Position numbers and translations under genes: made by a program | DNA from: an uncultured Flavobacteriaceae bacterium | Lineage (GTDB): Bacteria; Bacteroidota; Bacteroidia; Flavobacteriales; Flavobacteriaceae | Direction: 5' to 3' | NCBI GenBank assembly: GCA_913043275.1 | Contig: CAJWLL010000002.1 | Span: 1-64,000, forward strand | DNA: 64,000 nucleotides | Notes under the pieces: generated by a model | Told to the model about the DNA's origin: nothing | Databases searched by the model: none | Seen by the model: the letters and a program-made list of their open reading frames with translations, nothing else | In this document: positions 27,617 through 36,549 of the stretch, piece after piece | How positions within the stretch are numbered: position 1 is the first letter of the stretch | Layout of the letters: every line of letters begins with the position of its first letter

Positions 27617-28186
27617 ATGGACTTAAAAGAAATTTTAACGGCCAGCATGGTCCTTTTTGCAGTCATTGATATAGTAGGAAGTATCCCTATCGTGATTAAT
27701 TTAAGAGAAAAAGCTGGTCATATTCAGTCCGAGAAAGCTTCATTGACAGCTGCTTTAATCATGATTGCTTTTCTTTTTTTAGGAGAAAAAATTTTGGACC
27801 TTATTGGAATAGATGTTAACTCTTTCTCTGTGGCAGGCTCGTTTGTGATCTTCTTTTTGGCCTTGGAAATGATTTTGGGAATCACTTTGTTTAAAGAGGA
27901 AGCTCCCGAGGTCTCCTCTATTGTGCCTTTGGCTTTTCCTATTATTGCAGGAGCTGGAACCATGACAAGTTTGTTGTCATTACGTGCAGAATATGATTTG
28001 GTCAACATCATCGTTGCCATACTTATCAATAGCTTGATCGTCTACATCATCCTCAAATCATCCTTAAGATTGGAGAAAATTCTGGGTAAACAAGGCATTA
28101 ATATAATTCGTAAAGTTTTTGGAATAGTTTTGATGGCCATAGCAGTAAAACTTTTTGCAACTAACGTAGGTAAAATAGTAGTTTAA
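27617..28186 (+). CDS. MarC-family inner membrane protein
   Basis: The 189-residue protein has about six transmembrane helices and the MarC/UPF0056 features: FAVIDIVGSIPIVINLR at the start, PLAFPIIAGAGTMTSLL in the middle. Despite its name the family has no proven role in multidrug resistance. It has its own -7 promoter box and is followed after 41 bases by a small membrane protein. Confidence 0.92.
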   Translation: MDLKEILTASMVLFAVIDIVGSIPIVINLREKAGHIQSEKASLTAALIMIAFLFLGEKILDLIGIDVNSFSVAGSFVIFFLALEMILGITLFKEEAPEVSSIVPLAFPIIAGAGTMTSLLSLRAEYDLVNIIVAILINSLIVYIILKSSLRLEKILGKQGINIIRKVFGIVLMAIAVKLFATNVGKIVV

Positions 28187-28227
28187 GTCTTCTGGGTTTT
28201 TCTACTAGCTTTATAATTTTATATATT

Positions 28228-28425
28228 ATGAAAATATTCATGAGAATTTTGATAGTTTTATCTATTGGGATGGTCATTTTTAATGCGACAAAAGTCAATT
28301 GGGAGGATCCCCTATCTGATAAAAGTTCCATAGCAGTAATTGGGATCATGGCAGCTCTTTGTGCTTTTTTACTTTTAATGCTACTGATGATATCCAAAAA
28401 AATTTCAAAAAAAATTAACCTTTAA
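28228..28425 (+). CDS. Small two-helix membrane protein
   Basis: The 65-residue protein consists of a hydrophobic segment (about 5-20), a polar loop (NWEDPLSDKSS) and a second hydrophobic segment (about 35-57) ending in a basic tail SKKISKK. I do not recognise a family. Its composition, its clean ATG start and its position between marC and the convergent S41 protease gene (4-base overlap of stops) argue for a real gene. Confidence 0.65.
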   Translation: MKIFMRILIVLSIGMVIFNATKVNWEDPLSDKSSIAVIGIMAALCAFLLLMLLMISKKISKKINL

Positions 28426-30005
28426 TTTATTTGAGATAAACTGTCTAGGGTATTGATGGCAATTTCCAAGAACAAATCATCCTGATTTTTCATCTGGTTA
28501 AAAGTATTCACCCCAAAAAGTTGGAGCCCCAAATAAGCCTTAACTGCCTTAAAGGTCTCCTGCTCTTGAACTGTTATCTCAATTTTTTTGTCAGCACAGT
28601 ATTTAACTAATAAATCATGCCATGGTAGCAAGTCCTCAAATTCACCTTTGAGTAAGTATTCCATTTCCAGGCCATTGAATTTTTTCCTGTTATTATCGAC
28701 CTCTTCAAACACAAAATTATTCATCATATTGGAGTTTAAGATGAGTGAATTAAAATTTTCTTGTTCTGTTTTCTTATTGGAAATATAAAAATCGGGTGTA
28801 ATGCCTCCTCCTCCATAAACCGTTCTACCCTTAGGGGTTTTATAGGCTAAACTGTCATTGAAAGGATTTTTTTTCGCATTTGAAATTTCAGCACTGGGAT
28901 AGCGATTAATCAGACCTTTATAATAGGTTTCTCTATCTAAGTTGTAAGGTTTTTGAATTGATCTTCCGGTAGGGGTGAAATATTTGGCTATCGTTAGCCT
29001 TACTGCATCCCCTCCCCCCAGAGACATTTGTTTCTGAACTAACCCTTTACCAAAGGTCCTTCTTCCAATGATCCAACCCCTATCATTATCCTGTATTGCA
29101 CCAGCAACTATCTCACTGGCAGAGGCTGATTGTTCATTGACCAAAACAATTAGATCTCCTTCTTGAAAATCACCATTTCCATCAGAAATTGACTTTTCTT
29201 CTTCGCCCATTTTGCTTTTTGTGATCACAATGGTTTGGTCTTTTTGCAATAAAGAGTTAGAGATTTGAATGGCAGTATGTAAGTATCCCCCGGGATTGTC
29301 CCTCAGGTCCAAAATCAATTTTTCCATTCCCTTAGAAATCAAGTCGCTTAGTGCAAGATCAAACTCATCATAGGTGGTTTGAGAAAAGCGATTGATTTTC
29401 AGGTAACCTACTGTCTCGTCCATCAGATAATAAGAATCAACGCTGGGTAAGGGTACCTTTCCTCGCTTCATTTCCAGTTGGAAAACCTTGTCTTCTGATT
29501 TGCGGTACATGGTCAAATCAATGGAAGTTCCCGGCTTACCTTTTAAGCTATACATGATTTTTTCGCTGGAGTAGTTTTTTTGAAACAATGTGTCTTCATT
29601 TGCGATCAAAATCCTATCTCCTGCTAGCAGTCCAACCGCCTCACTAGGACCTCCTTCTAAGACTCTTATGATGGTTACACTGTCTTTGTACATAAAAAAA
29701 CTGACCCCAATGCCGGAGAAGTTGCCTTGCATATTTTCGGCGATGCTCTGTCTTTCACGTGCAGGGATGTACACCGAGTGAGGATCCAATCGATTGACAA
29801 TTTCTTCGATCACTTCTCCAACTAAACTGTCTGTATCGATTTCATCCACATAATCGTTTTCGATATATCGCATCAATCGCTCCAGTCTATTCATACTCCA
29901 TGAATTTTGCTGATCGGACATCAAAATTTCTTTTTCACTGCCCAGAAAGAAACCTATACATATCGAAAGGAATACTATTGCAAAAAGAACTAAATTTTTT
30001 TTCAT
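28422..30005 (-). CDS. S41-family C-terminal processing protease
   Basis: The 527-residue protein has an N-terminal membrane anchor or signal (about 4-22), a PDZ domain at about 95-165 (SGIGVSFF, GPSEAVGLLAGDRI) and a peptidase S41 domain at about 195-370. The catalytic pair is visible as S295 in SASASEIV and K320 in TFGKGLVQ, with the 25-residue separation of E. coli Prc. It probably trims exported proteins in the periplasm. It is the last gene of a minus-strand operon with dCMP deaminase, a HupE-like protein and a DnaJ-domain protein (gaps of 22, 15 and 9 bases). Confidence 0.95.
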   Translation of the reverse strand: MKKNLVLFAIVFLSICIGFFLGSEKEILMSDQQNSWSMNRLERLMRYIENDYVDEIDTDSLVGEVIEEIVNRLDPHSVYIPARERQSIAENMQGNFSGIGVSFFMYKDSVTIIRVLEGGPSEAVGLLAGDRILIANEDTLFQKNYSSEKIMYSLKGKPGTSIDLTMYRKSEDKVFQLEMKRGKVPLPSVDSYYLMDETVGYLKINRFSQTTYDEFDLALSDLISKGMEKLILDLRDNPGGYLHTAIQISNSLLQKDQTIVITKSKMGEEEKSISDGNGDFQEGDLIVLVNEQSASASEIVAGAIQDNDRGWIIGRRTFGKGLVQKQMSLGGGDAVRLTIAKYFTPTGRSIQKPYNLDRETYYKGLINRYPSAEISNAKKNPFNDSLAYKTPKGRTVYGGGGITPDFYISNKKTEQENFNSLILNSNMMNNFVFEEVDNNRKKFNGLEMEYLLKGEFEDLLPWHDLLVKYCADKKIEITVQEQETFKAVKAYLGLQLFGVNTFNQMKNQDDLFLEIAINTLDSLSQIN

Positions 30006-30027
30006 TGGCTAGTTTAGCTTATAAAGG

Positions 30028-30447
30028 TCAATCCAATTGTGTCAAAATTACACCTGCTTTTTCCAAAAAATCTAGACCAGATTGATCCTTGTAACCCAAG
30101 GAATAAACTACCCTTTTTATTCCAGCCTGATGAATGAGTTTGCTACACTCTTTGCAGGGGGAAAGTGTAATGTACAAGGTTGCACCCACACAAGATTGAG
30201 TGGAAGCGGCTACTTTTAAAATTGCATTGGCCTCGGCATGAAGCACATACCATTTGGTATAATGCTCTTCGTCCTCACAAGCATTTTCAAAACCGGAAGG
30301 CGTACCATTATATCCATCAGAAATGATCATTCGGTCTTTTACAATCAATGCCCCTACTTTTTTGCGTTTGCAATGAGATAGTTCTCCCCAAATTTGAGCC
30401 ATTCTCATATAGGCCTTATCGTATCTTTTTTGCTTTTCTGAAGACAT
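30028..30447 (-). CDS. dCMP deaminase (deoxycytidylate deaminase family)
   Basis: The 139-residue enzyme converts dCMP to dUMP for thymidylate synthesis. The zinc site is complete: H70 and catalytic E72 (HAEANAIL), C98 and C101 (SPCKEC). The GYNGTPSGF loop is typical of the dCMP deaminase/ComEB group. It is the third gene of the DnaJ-HupE-dcd-ctpA operon. Confidence 0.94.
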   Translation of the reverse strand: MSSEKQKRYDKAYMRMAQIWGELSHCKRKKVGALIVKDRMIISDGYNGTPSGFENACEDEEHYTKWYVLHAEANAILKVAASTQSCVGATLYITLSPCKECSKLIHQAGIKRVVYSLGYKDQSGLDFLEKAGVILTQLD

Positions 30448-30462
30448 GATTGCTAATATAAT

Positions 30463-31038
30463 TTAAAATGGCCAGTTATTTGAAGTCATCAAAACCGCTT
30501 GAGACAAGACCATGGCAGCAATGATCCATTGCCATTTTAGATGTTCGATTTTAAACAATCCGATTGCTACCCAATTTATCAAAAGCACAAATATAACGAT
30601 CAAAACCTGAGCAAACTCAACTCCCAAGGCAAATTCTAAAAGGCTTAGGATTGCCTCTTCTTTTGAAGCAATCATTTTAAAATACCGAGCAAAACCAAAA
30701 CCATGTATCAACCCAAAAAACAAAGTGATGAGGTTGATCCAAATCCCTTTCAGAAGGGTGTGTTGTTTAAGAATCAGTATCGAAAGGCAAGTGATACAGA
30801 TGGTGACGGGAATCAAAAACTCAACCCATGTCGTATCTATTTTTATCCATTCAAAATTAGAGATCACTAGGGATAAAGAATGTCCCAATGTAAAAAGACT
30901 TACCCACAACAAAAGTTTTTTCCAATTCTTAAATGCAAATGGAAGTGATAGGGCTACGAGAAAGTAAAAGTGATCCAATCCCCCTACGTCAAGGACGTGA
31001 TCAAAGCCCAGATAGAAATAAAACCAAAATGTTTCCAT
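30463..31038 (-). CDS. HupE/UreJ-family membrane protein
   Basis: The 191-residue protein has about six transmembrane helices and the family pattern GFDHVLDVGGLDHFYFL at the N-terminus and FGLIHGFGFARYF in the middle, with conserved His residues that may bind metal. HupE/UreJ proteins are proposed nickel or cobalt permeases, but there is no hydrogenase or urease nearby, so the substrate is open. The stop is 15 bases before the dCMP deaminase start. Confidence 0.88.
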   Translation of the reverse strand: METFWFYFYLGFDHVLDVGGLDHFYFLVALSLPFAFKNWKKLLLWVSLFTLGHSLSLVISNFEWIKIDTTWVEFLIPVTICITCLSILILKQHTLLKGIWINLITLFFGLIHGFGFARYFKMIASKEEAILSLLEFALGVEFAQVLIVIFVLLINWVAIGLFKIEHLKWQWIIAAMVLSQAVLMTSNNWPF

Positions 31039-31047
31039 AAAGCAATT

Positions 31048-31767
31048 TTAATTATTTTTTTGACGTATCAGTGTTTCGTAGGCTTTTTGTACTTCTCTGA
31101 ACTTTTCTTCTGCTCCTTTAATCATGGCAGGGTCTTGTCCACGGAGCTTATCGGGGTGGTATTTTTTGGCCATCTTTCGATAAGCCTTTTTAACTTCATT
31201 TAGGCTGGCATTGGAATCTACCTCAAGAATTTTATAGGCATTGTCAGTGTTTTTGACAAACATGGCTTTGATGCTCTCAAAATCGGGCAAGCGCAGTTGC
31301 ATTCCCGAAGCCACTTGTGAAAGCTTTTGCAATTCTACATCAGAAACATTGCCATCAGCATTGGCGATACCAAACAAAAAATGAAGAATCTGTAAACGGG
31401 TTTCATAGGCTGTTTGCCGAACAAAAACTTGGGTTAGTTGGTCGAGGTGCTGGGTTTCTTTTTTGATTTGGGTATTGAAGGTTTTAAAAATTGAATCGGC
31501 ACGCTCTTTTCCGTATTGGCCAATAAAGAAATTCCTTACAAAATTCAGTTCCTTTTGTTCAATTTTACCATCGGCTTTGATGATCAATGCCGAAAGTGCT
31601 AATAAATTCAATTGAAATGCTTCGGGCTTGATGGTATAAGAAGAGGTTCTGATTTGTATAGAGTTCTTGGATAAAAATTCAAAAAAACCTCCAACCATAA
31701 ATCCTAAAATGGCTCCAGGAAACCTTAAAAAAGAATAACCGATCACTGCGGACACCCATTTAATCAT
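31048..31767 (-). CDS. DjlA-like membrane protein with TerB and C-terminal DnaJ domains
   Basis: The 239-residue protein has a hydrophobic N-terminal segment (about 4-28), a TerB-like helical domain (about 45-165, two repeats: [15 protein letters not shown] and [14 protein letters not shown] with acidic residues) and a J domain at about 175-239 with HPD in KKYHPDKL. The order matches DjlA co-chaperones, which stimulate DnaK at the inner membrane. It is the first gene of a four-gene minus-strand operon. Confidence 0.93.
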   Translation of the reverse strand: MIKWVSAVIGYSFLRFPGAILGFMVGGFFEFLSKNSIQIRTSSYTIKPEAFQLNLLALSALIIKADGKIEQKELNFVRNFFIGQYGKERADSIFKTFNTQIKKETQHLDQLTQVFVRQTAYETRLQILHFLFGIANADGNVSDVELQKLSQVASGMQLRLPDFESIKAMFVKNTDNAYKILEVDSNASLNEVKKAYRKMAKKYHPDKLRGQDPAMIKGAEEKFREVQKAYETLIRQKNN

Positions 31768-31868
31768 AAGCTAGTTTTTATGAGAATGTAAAGATACAAA
31801 TGTCAATAAAAGATTGTTTACCCTCTTTATTAAATAAAGAGTTTTTTATCTTTACAAAAAAATTAATT

Positions 31869-32282
31869 ATGTATCCAGCTGAAATAGTTATGCCCATGAA
31901 AGAAGAACTAACAACCATTGGTTTTGAAGAGTTGTTGTCTTCTGATGCCGTAGAATCTGCCTTGTCTAAATCGGGAACAGCGATGGTTGTGGTAAACTCT
32001 GTTTGCGGATGTGCCGCTGCAAATGCACGTCCTGCTGTAAGAATTTCATTAAATAACGAAAAGACTCCAGATCATTTGTATACTGTATTTGCAGGAGTAG
32101 ATAGAGATGCAACTGATGCGGCAAGAGCCAAGATGATTCCTTATCCACCTTCTTCTCCCAGTTTGGCATTGTTTAAAGATGGAGAACTGGTGCATATGAT
32201 AGAAAGACATCACATTGAGGGACGAACTGCTCAATTAATTGCTGAAAATTTGACAGAGGCTTTTAATGAATTTTGTGATTAA
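31869..32282 (+). CDS. BrxA/BrxB-family bacilliredoxin
   Basis: The 137-residue protein (DUF1094) has the redox motif C46-G-C48 in SVCGCAAANARPA, the CGC centre used by BrxA/BrxB to remove bacillithiol from mixed disulfides. The start is ATG 31869 (MYPAEIVMPM), which matches the family N-terminus; an in-frame ATG at 31800 would add an unrelated 23-residue extension. A promoter-like TATCTTTA lies 17 bases upstream. The presence suggests that a bacillithiol-type low-molecular-weight thiol exists in this organism. Confidence 0.94.
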   Translation: MYPAEIVMPMKEELTTIGFEELLSSDAVESALSKSGTAMVVVNSVCGCAAANARPAVRISLNNEKTPDHLYTVFAGVDRDATDAARAKMIPYPPSSPSLALFKDGELVHMIERHHIEGRTAQLIAENLTEAFNEFCD

Positions 32283-32334
32283 GCTATCGTAACCCTGAGT
32301 TAGAGCATTTGATCGCCTTTTTGAAACTAAGAGT

Positions 32335-33105
32335 TTAAAATTTAGCTTTTCTTTTCTCGAAAAAAGCTGCAATGCCTTCATCAAAATCTGCTGTTCCAAA
32401 ACAATTGGAAAATTGAAAGTTTTCTTCTTGAAACCCCTTTGAGATCCGTTCTGCAGAATTAACTGATTTAATGGCGTTTTTTATTGAATTGGGTGCATTT
32501 TTCATAATTCTTTCTGCCAAGTTGATGGATGCTTCAAGTAGTTTTTCTGAGGGTACTACCTTATTGATCAATCCCATTTGTAGGGCTTTTTCAGCACCAA
32601 TCATATCTCCAGTCAAAATCATTTCCATGGCATTCCCTTTTCCAATTAAATCGGGTAATCGTTGCGTCCCACCATAACCCGGGATAATCCCCAGTGATAC
32701 TTCTGGTAACCCCATTTTGGCATGTTGGGCTGCAATTCTCAGGTGACAAGCCATTGCAAGTTCTAGTCCTCCTCCCAATGCGTAACCATTAATGGCAGCA
32801 ATTACAGGTTTTTCCAATTGAGGGATAAAATCAAATAAAGCTTTATTTCCGTGACGGATCAATTCTGCAGCCTCTTGGGGTCCAAAAGATGAAAATTCTG
32901 AGATGTCTGCACCCGCTACAAAAGCTTTATCACCACTTCCCGTTAGTATGACAACCTTTAACGAAGAATCTTTTTGAAAATCGACCAACCTGTCATGCAA
33001 CTCGTCAATCAAATCTCGGTTGAGGGCGTTCAGCTTTTTTTCACGATTAATTTTAATCCATCCGATGCCATCCTGAATTTCAACCCATGTCAGTTTACCT
33101 TCCAT
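32335..33105 (-). CDS. Enoyl-CoA hydratase/isomerase family protein
   Basis: The 256-residue crotonase-fold enzyme shows the oxyanion-hole segments FVAGADISEF and NGYALGGGLELAMAC, and both catalytic glutamates E115 and E135 (LPEVSLGIIPG). It would hydrate trans-2-enoyl-CoA in beta-oxidation or a similar pathway. It starts 3 bases after the histidine kinase stop and may be the last gene of the long hemH operon. Confidence 0.95.
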   Translation of the reverse strand: MEGKLTWVEIQDGIGWIKINREKKLNALNRDLIDELHDRLVDFQKDSSLKVVILTGSGDKAFVAGADISEFSSFGPQEAAELIRHGNKALFDFIPQLEKPVIAAINGYALGGGLELAMACHLRIAAQHAKMGLPEVSLGIIPGYGGTQRLPDLIGKGNAMEMILTGDMIGAEKALQMGLINKVVPSEKLLEASINLAERIMKNAPNSIKNAIKSVNSAERISKGFQEENFQFSNCFGTADFDEGIAAFFEKRKAKF

Positions 33106-33108
33106 TAT

Positions 33109-34563
33109 TTATAATTTAAGTGAAACTACAAAGGTGGTCCCTTTTTCACTGGTCGTGTATTCTATTTTTCCCTTATGAGAATTAATGATGTTTTTAACAA
33201 TGCCCAATCCCAAGCCCATACCTTTGGACTTAGTAGTAAATTTGGGCTCAAATACTTTAGATTGTATGGATTTGGGGATTCCAATCCCATTATCAGCGAA
33301 AGAAATTTTGACATTTTTTTGTACTTTTTTGATGGAGACTTTTATTTTGGTTTGTTGTCCTTTTTTAACCGCTTGTAAGGCATTTTGGATAATATTTGTC
33401 GTCACTCTGATCCATTGTGTCCTATCCAAACGAAGTCTAATTTCATCGTCAGAGGTATTAAATTCGATGATATCATCTTCAAAAATCTCCAAAGACCTCC
33501 TGGTAATTTCTACCAAATCAGACTTTACCAATTTGGGTTTGGGTAAGGTGGCAAAATCAGAGAAAGCATTGGCAACATCACTCATGGTATCGATTTGCTC
33601 AAGGAGCATTTGAGAAAATTCATCAATTTTTTTGTCATTGTCCAGGTCATTGTCTGAGAAACGTCTCTGAAAACTCTGAACAGAAAGCCTCATGGGTGTT
33701 AATGGATTTTTGATTTCATGGGCAACCTGTTTAGCCATTTCTTGCCATGCCTGTTCTCTCTGAGTCCTTGCCAGTAGGGTGGCACTTTTTTCCAACTCAT
33801 CAATCATTTTATTGTAGGAATTGATCAAACTGGCAATGTCTCGAGGTGCATTTTTAAGCTGAATTTTTTCATTATCCTTTAAAAGCCCCGTTTGGTCAAT
33901 TTTTTCACGGAAAGCCTCCAGTGAACGGGAAATGTATTTGGAGATAAAATAGGCCATGATGATAGCTATTACTAGCATTAACAAATAGATTTGATACAAG
34001 CTTTGTAGAAAGGTATTCAATTCGTTTTCCGAAAAAGAAACATCTTCAAAATACGGAAAGAATAACACTCCGTAGGGATCTCCAAAGCTATCTCTTAGTA
34101 GGCTGTAGGAAGATTGGAATTTACCAATCTCATCGTTGTTTTTTTCCAGTATTCTGCCGTCTGATTTTGCTAGAATTAATGTCAGAAAATCTACCTTCAA
34201 AGCGTAGTTATTAGCAATGATTTTTAAAGGAAGGAAAGAAGTGAAAAGGGGTCGGCCTTCTAAATTGAAAACAGAGAAATTAACATTGTGAATTTCTTTT
34301 ACTGCATTAAAATCCTCTTTATATTGTGACCATACGCTGTCGTTTTTTTTCAGTAAGTCATTTTTTTCGACTATATAATCAATTTGTTTTCTCAGCTGAC
34401 TTTCCTTTCTATTCAATCGAAAAATATTGTAATCAATCGATTCATTTTGATATTGTAAAAAGGTAGCAGCCAAAATCAAAAGACAAGCCAAAAATACCAA
34501 TAATATCATTGAAATAAAGATTTGGGACCGCAGTGAAATACTTTTTAACAAGCTAATTATCAT
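33109..34563 (-). CDS. Membrane sensor histidine kinase, NtrY-like
   Basis: The 484-residue protein has transmembrane segments at about 14-34 and 188-208 enclosing an extracytoplasmic sensor domain of about 150 residues, a HAMP-like linker (about 209-265), a HisKA domain with phospho-acceptor H282 (AHEIKNPLTPMRL) and an HATPase domain with N box QNALQAV, G1 DNGIGIP and G2 GMGLGLGIV. No response regulator gene is adjacent. It overlaps the HemJ-like gene by 11 bases, which points to translational coupling with a heme-synthesis operon. Confidence 0.95.
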   Translation of the reverse strand: MIISLLKSISLRSQIFISMILLVFLACLLILAATFLQYQNESIDYNIFRLNRKESQLRKQIDYIVEKNDLLKKNDSVWSQYKEDFNAVKEIHNVNFSVFNLEGRPLFTSFLPLKIIANNYALKVDFLTLILAKSDGRILEKNNDEIGKFQSSYSLLRDSFGDPYGVLFFPYFEDVSFSENELNTFLQSLYQIYLLMLVIAIIMAYFISKYISRSLEAFREKIDQTGLLKDNEKIQLKNAPRDIASLINSYNKMIDELEKSATLLARTQREQAWQEMAKQVAHEIKNPLTPMRLSVQSFQRRFSDNDLDNDKKIDEFSQMLLEQIDTMSDVANAFSDFATLPKPKLVKSDLVEITRRSLEIFEDDIIEFNTSDDEIRLRLDRTQWIRVTTNIIQNALQAVKKGQQTKIKVSIKKVQKNVKISFADNGIGIPKSIQSKVFEPKFTTKSKGMGLGLGIVKNIINSHKGKIEYTTSEKGTTFVVSLKL

Positions 34564-35107
34564 CTTCAGTGGATTTCTCTCTTAACCTCTTGAATAGTTT
34601 TATGGCGAACATCAAAAAAACAAACAGACCAGATATTCCTAATACCATAAAAATCCAGTGAATTGCACTTTTGACGATTGCTAGGAATACAATGGCAAAC
34701 AAAAACAAGGTTGCTCCTTCATTCCATATTCGCATAAAGTTGGAAGAATAACGGATCTCTCCCCGCTGCAATTCCAAGAACATCTGATGCGTTTTCAAGT
34801 GGTATGCAAAGAGCAGCAATATGAAGCCAATTTTAATCAACATCCATGATTGGTAAAGCCACTCGGGCATCAAAACCAGCAACCAAATGGCAAAGATGGT
34901 CGCTAGAATTGCCGATGGCCAAGTAATAATGTACCATAATCTGCGAGACATGGTTTTGAGTTGTTTCTCCAAGATTTCTTTCGCAGGAGAGCTTTTTTTG
35001 GAAGCCTCAATATGATAGATAAACAAGCGTGGTTCGTAAAACAATCCGGCAAACCAAGTGACCACAAAAATTAAGTGTAATGATTTAATATAACTGTAAT
35101 AATCCAT
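34553..35107 (-). CDS. hemJ: HemJ-like protoporphyrinogen oxidase (CopD-family membrane protein)
   Basis: The 184-residue protein has four to five transmembrane helices. The first carries the HemJ pattern: H11 (SLHLIFVV), WFAGLFYEPRLFIYH; later segments contain LWYIITWPS, LIKIGFILLLFAYHLKTH and FMRIWNEG. HemJ oxidises protoporphyrinogen IX to protoporphyrin IX in organisms without HemG or HemY. It is often annotated only as CopD family. Context supports HemJ: hemH is two genes upstream, hemA-C-D-E-F-B lie divergent, and no HemG or HemY is seen in the window. It follows the MATE gene after about 100 bases and overlaps the histidine kinase by 11. Confidence 0.8.
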   Translation of the reverse strand: MDYYSYIKSLHLIFVVTWFAGLFYEPRLFIYHIEASKKSSPAKEILEKQLKTMSRRLWYIITWPSAILATIFAIWLLVLMPEWLYQSWMLIKIGFILLLFAYHLKTHQMFLELQRGEIRYSSNFMRIWNEGATLFLFAIVFLAIVKSAIHWIFMVLGISGLFVFLMFAIKLFKRLREKSTEDDN

Positions 35108-35208
35108 CCTCTTAAGGGTCTGTTTGCGTTATTGTTATTGAACAAATAACTGAAATACAAATTACAAAAACTAAAACAAATAAACTTCTTTATTTTGACG
35201 GGTAAAAT

Positions 35209-36549
35209 TCAGGAATTCAAATATTTTTTGAGTTCATAAACCATAAAACCACCTGAAACGATAGCTGCAAGGAATTCTGCAATGGGAAAAGCCAGCCAAA
35301 CTCCATTGATCCCTAAAAAGTTTGGGAAAATATAAAGTAAGGGAATAAAGAAAAACCCTTGACGGGTCAAAGTAAGCAGAAGTGCAGGGAATGCTTTGCC
35401 GATGGCTTGGTAGTAGGCCGCACCAATCAATTGAACGCCAACAATTGGTGTGGCGGCAAAGACCCAACGAATAGCCGCAGGTGCTTTATCCAAAACTAAG
35501 GGTTCGTCCGTAAAAATTCCTCCGATAGAATTTGAAAAAAAATTAATCATTAGAAAAACTAAAGTCGCAAAACTAGTCGCGTAAAGTAATGCCGTACGGA
35601 TGACTTTCTCCACCCTTTTTTTATTCTTTGCACCGTAATTGAAACCCGCAATGGGAATAAAACCCTGGGTAATACCCAATACAGGGAAAAGCGAAAACAT
35701 TAAGAGTCGACTTATAATAGCATAGACCGCAACTGCCGATTCTCCACCCAAGTCAAAAAGTAAGTTGTTGACCAACAAAACCGAAAGACTTACTACACCT
35801 TGTCGCGCTAAGGTAACAGATCCCAAAGCACCGATTTCTTTGCAGATTCCAATATCCAATTTAAAATCACTAATGTTGATGTGTAACTCTGAATGATTTG
35901 AAGTGAAAAAGTAAAGAATGTAGAGGGCACATACACAGTAGGATAGGGTCGTAGCCCAAGCAGCACCATGCATCCCAAAATCAAAAACATAAATCAATAC
36001 ATAGTCCAAGATCAAATTCGAAATCGAAGGTAACATCATTGCGTACATTGCGTTTTTGGGTTGGCCTACCGCTCGAATGACATTGTTGCCCATCATACAA
36101 TAACCCAAAACGGGAACTCCATAGAGCACTATTGTATAGTAGATTTTGGCTGGTTCGTAAAGCACCCCTTTTCCTCCAAAAGCAGGGATGATGCTGTCGA
36201 CAAAAAGCAATCCAAAAATGACAAAACTGATTGTCAGTAAAAAGGTTAAAACTATTTGATTACCAAAGGTTTTAGTGGCTCTAGTAAAATTCTTTTTCCC
36301 TAAAGACCTTGAGATGATTGAGCTACCGCCCAAGCCGATAGCCATACCGAGTGCAGCAATAAAAAAAGATACCGGCAATACCACATTAATGGCGGCAATA
36401 GCATTTGCCCCAATCCATTGTCCCACAAAAATGGTATCGATCAAAACATTTAGAGACATGACTAGTATACCAATGGAGGCCGGTAAGGCTTGTTTGATCA
36501 ATAACTGAGGAATGGCTTGGTTACCAAAAGATACTGAACCACCTTTCAT
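35209..36549 (-). CDS. MATE-family efflux transporter
   Basis: The 446-residue protein has about twelve transmembrane helices and MATE features in each half (LPASIGILVMSLNVLIDTIFVG, AAINVVLPVS, FIPIAGFNYGA, VQLIGAAYYQAIGKA). It exports cations or drugs in exchange for H+ or Na+. The start ATG 36549 overlaps the hemH stop as ATGA; the in-frame ATG at 36579 inside hemH would add ten residues that do not belong to the family. The tight coupling to ferrochelatase raises the possibility that it handles a porphyrin-related compound; that is inference. Confidence 0.92.
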   Translation of the reverse strand: MKGGSVSFGNQAIPQLLIKQALPASIGILVMSLNVLIDTIFVGQWIGANAIAAINVVLPVSFFIAALGMAIGLGGSSIISRSLGKKNFTRATKTFGNQIVLTFLLTISFVIFGLLFVDSIIPAFGGKGVLYEPAKIYYTIVLYGVPVLGYCMMGNNVIRAVGQPKNAMYAMMLPSISNLILDYVLIYVFDFGMHGAAWATTLSYCVCALYILYFFTSNHSELHINISDFKLDIGICKEIGALGSVTLARQGVVSLSVLLVNNLLFDLGGESAVAVYAIISRLLMFSLFPVLGITQGFIPIAGFNYGAKNKKRVEKVIRTALLYATSFATLVFLMINFFSNSIGGIFTDEPLVLDKAPAAIRWVFAATPIVGVQLIGAAYYQAIGKAFPALLLTLTRQGFFFIPLLYIFPNFLGINGVWLAFPIAEFLAAIVSGGFMVYELKKYLNS

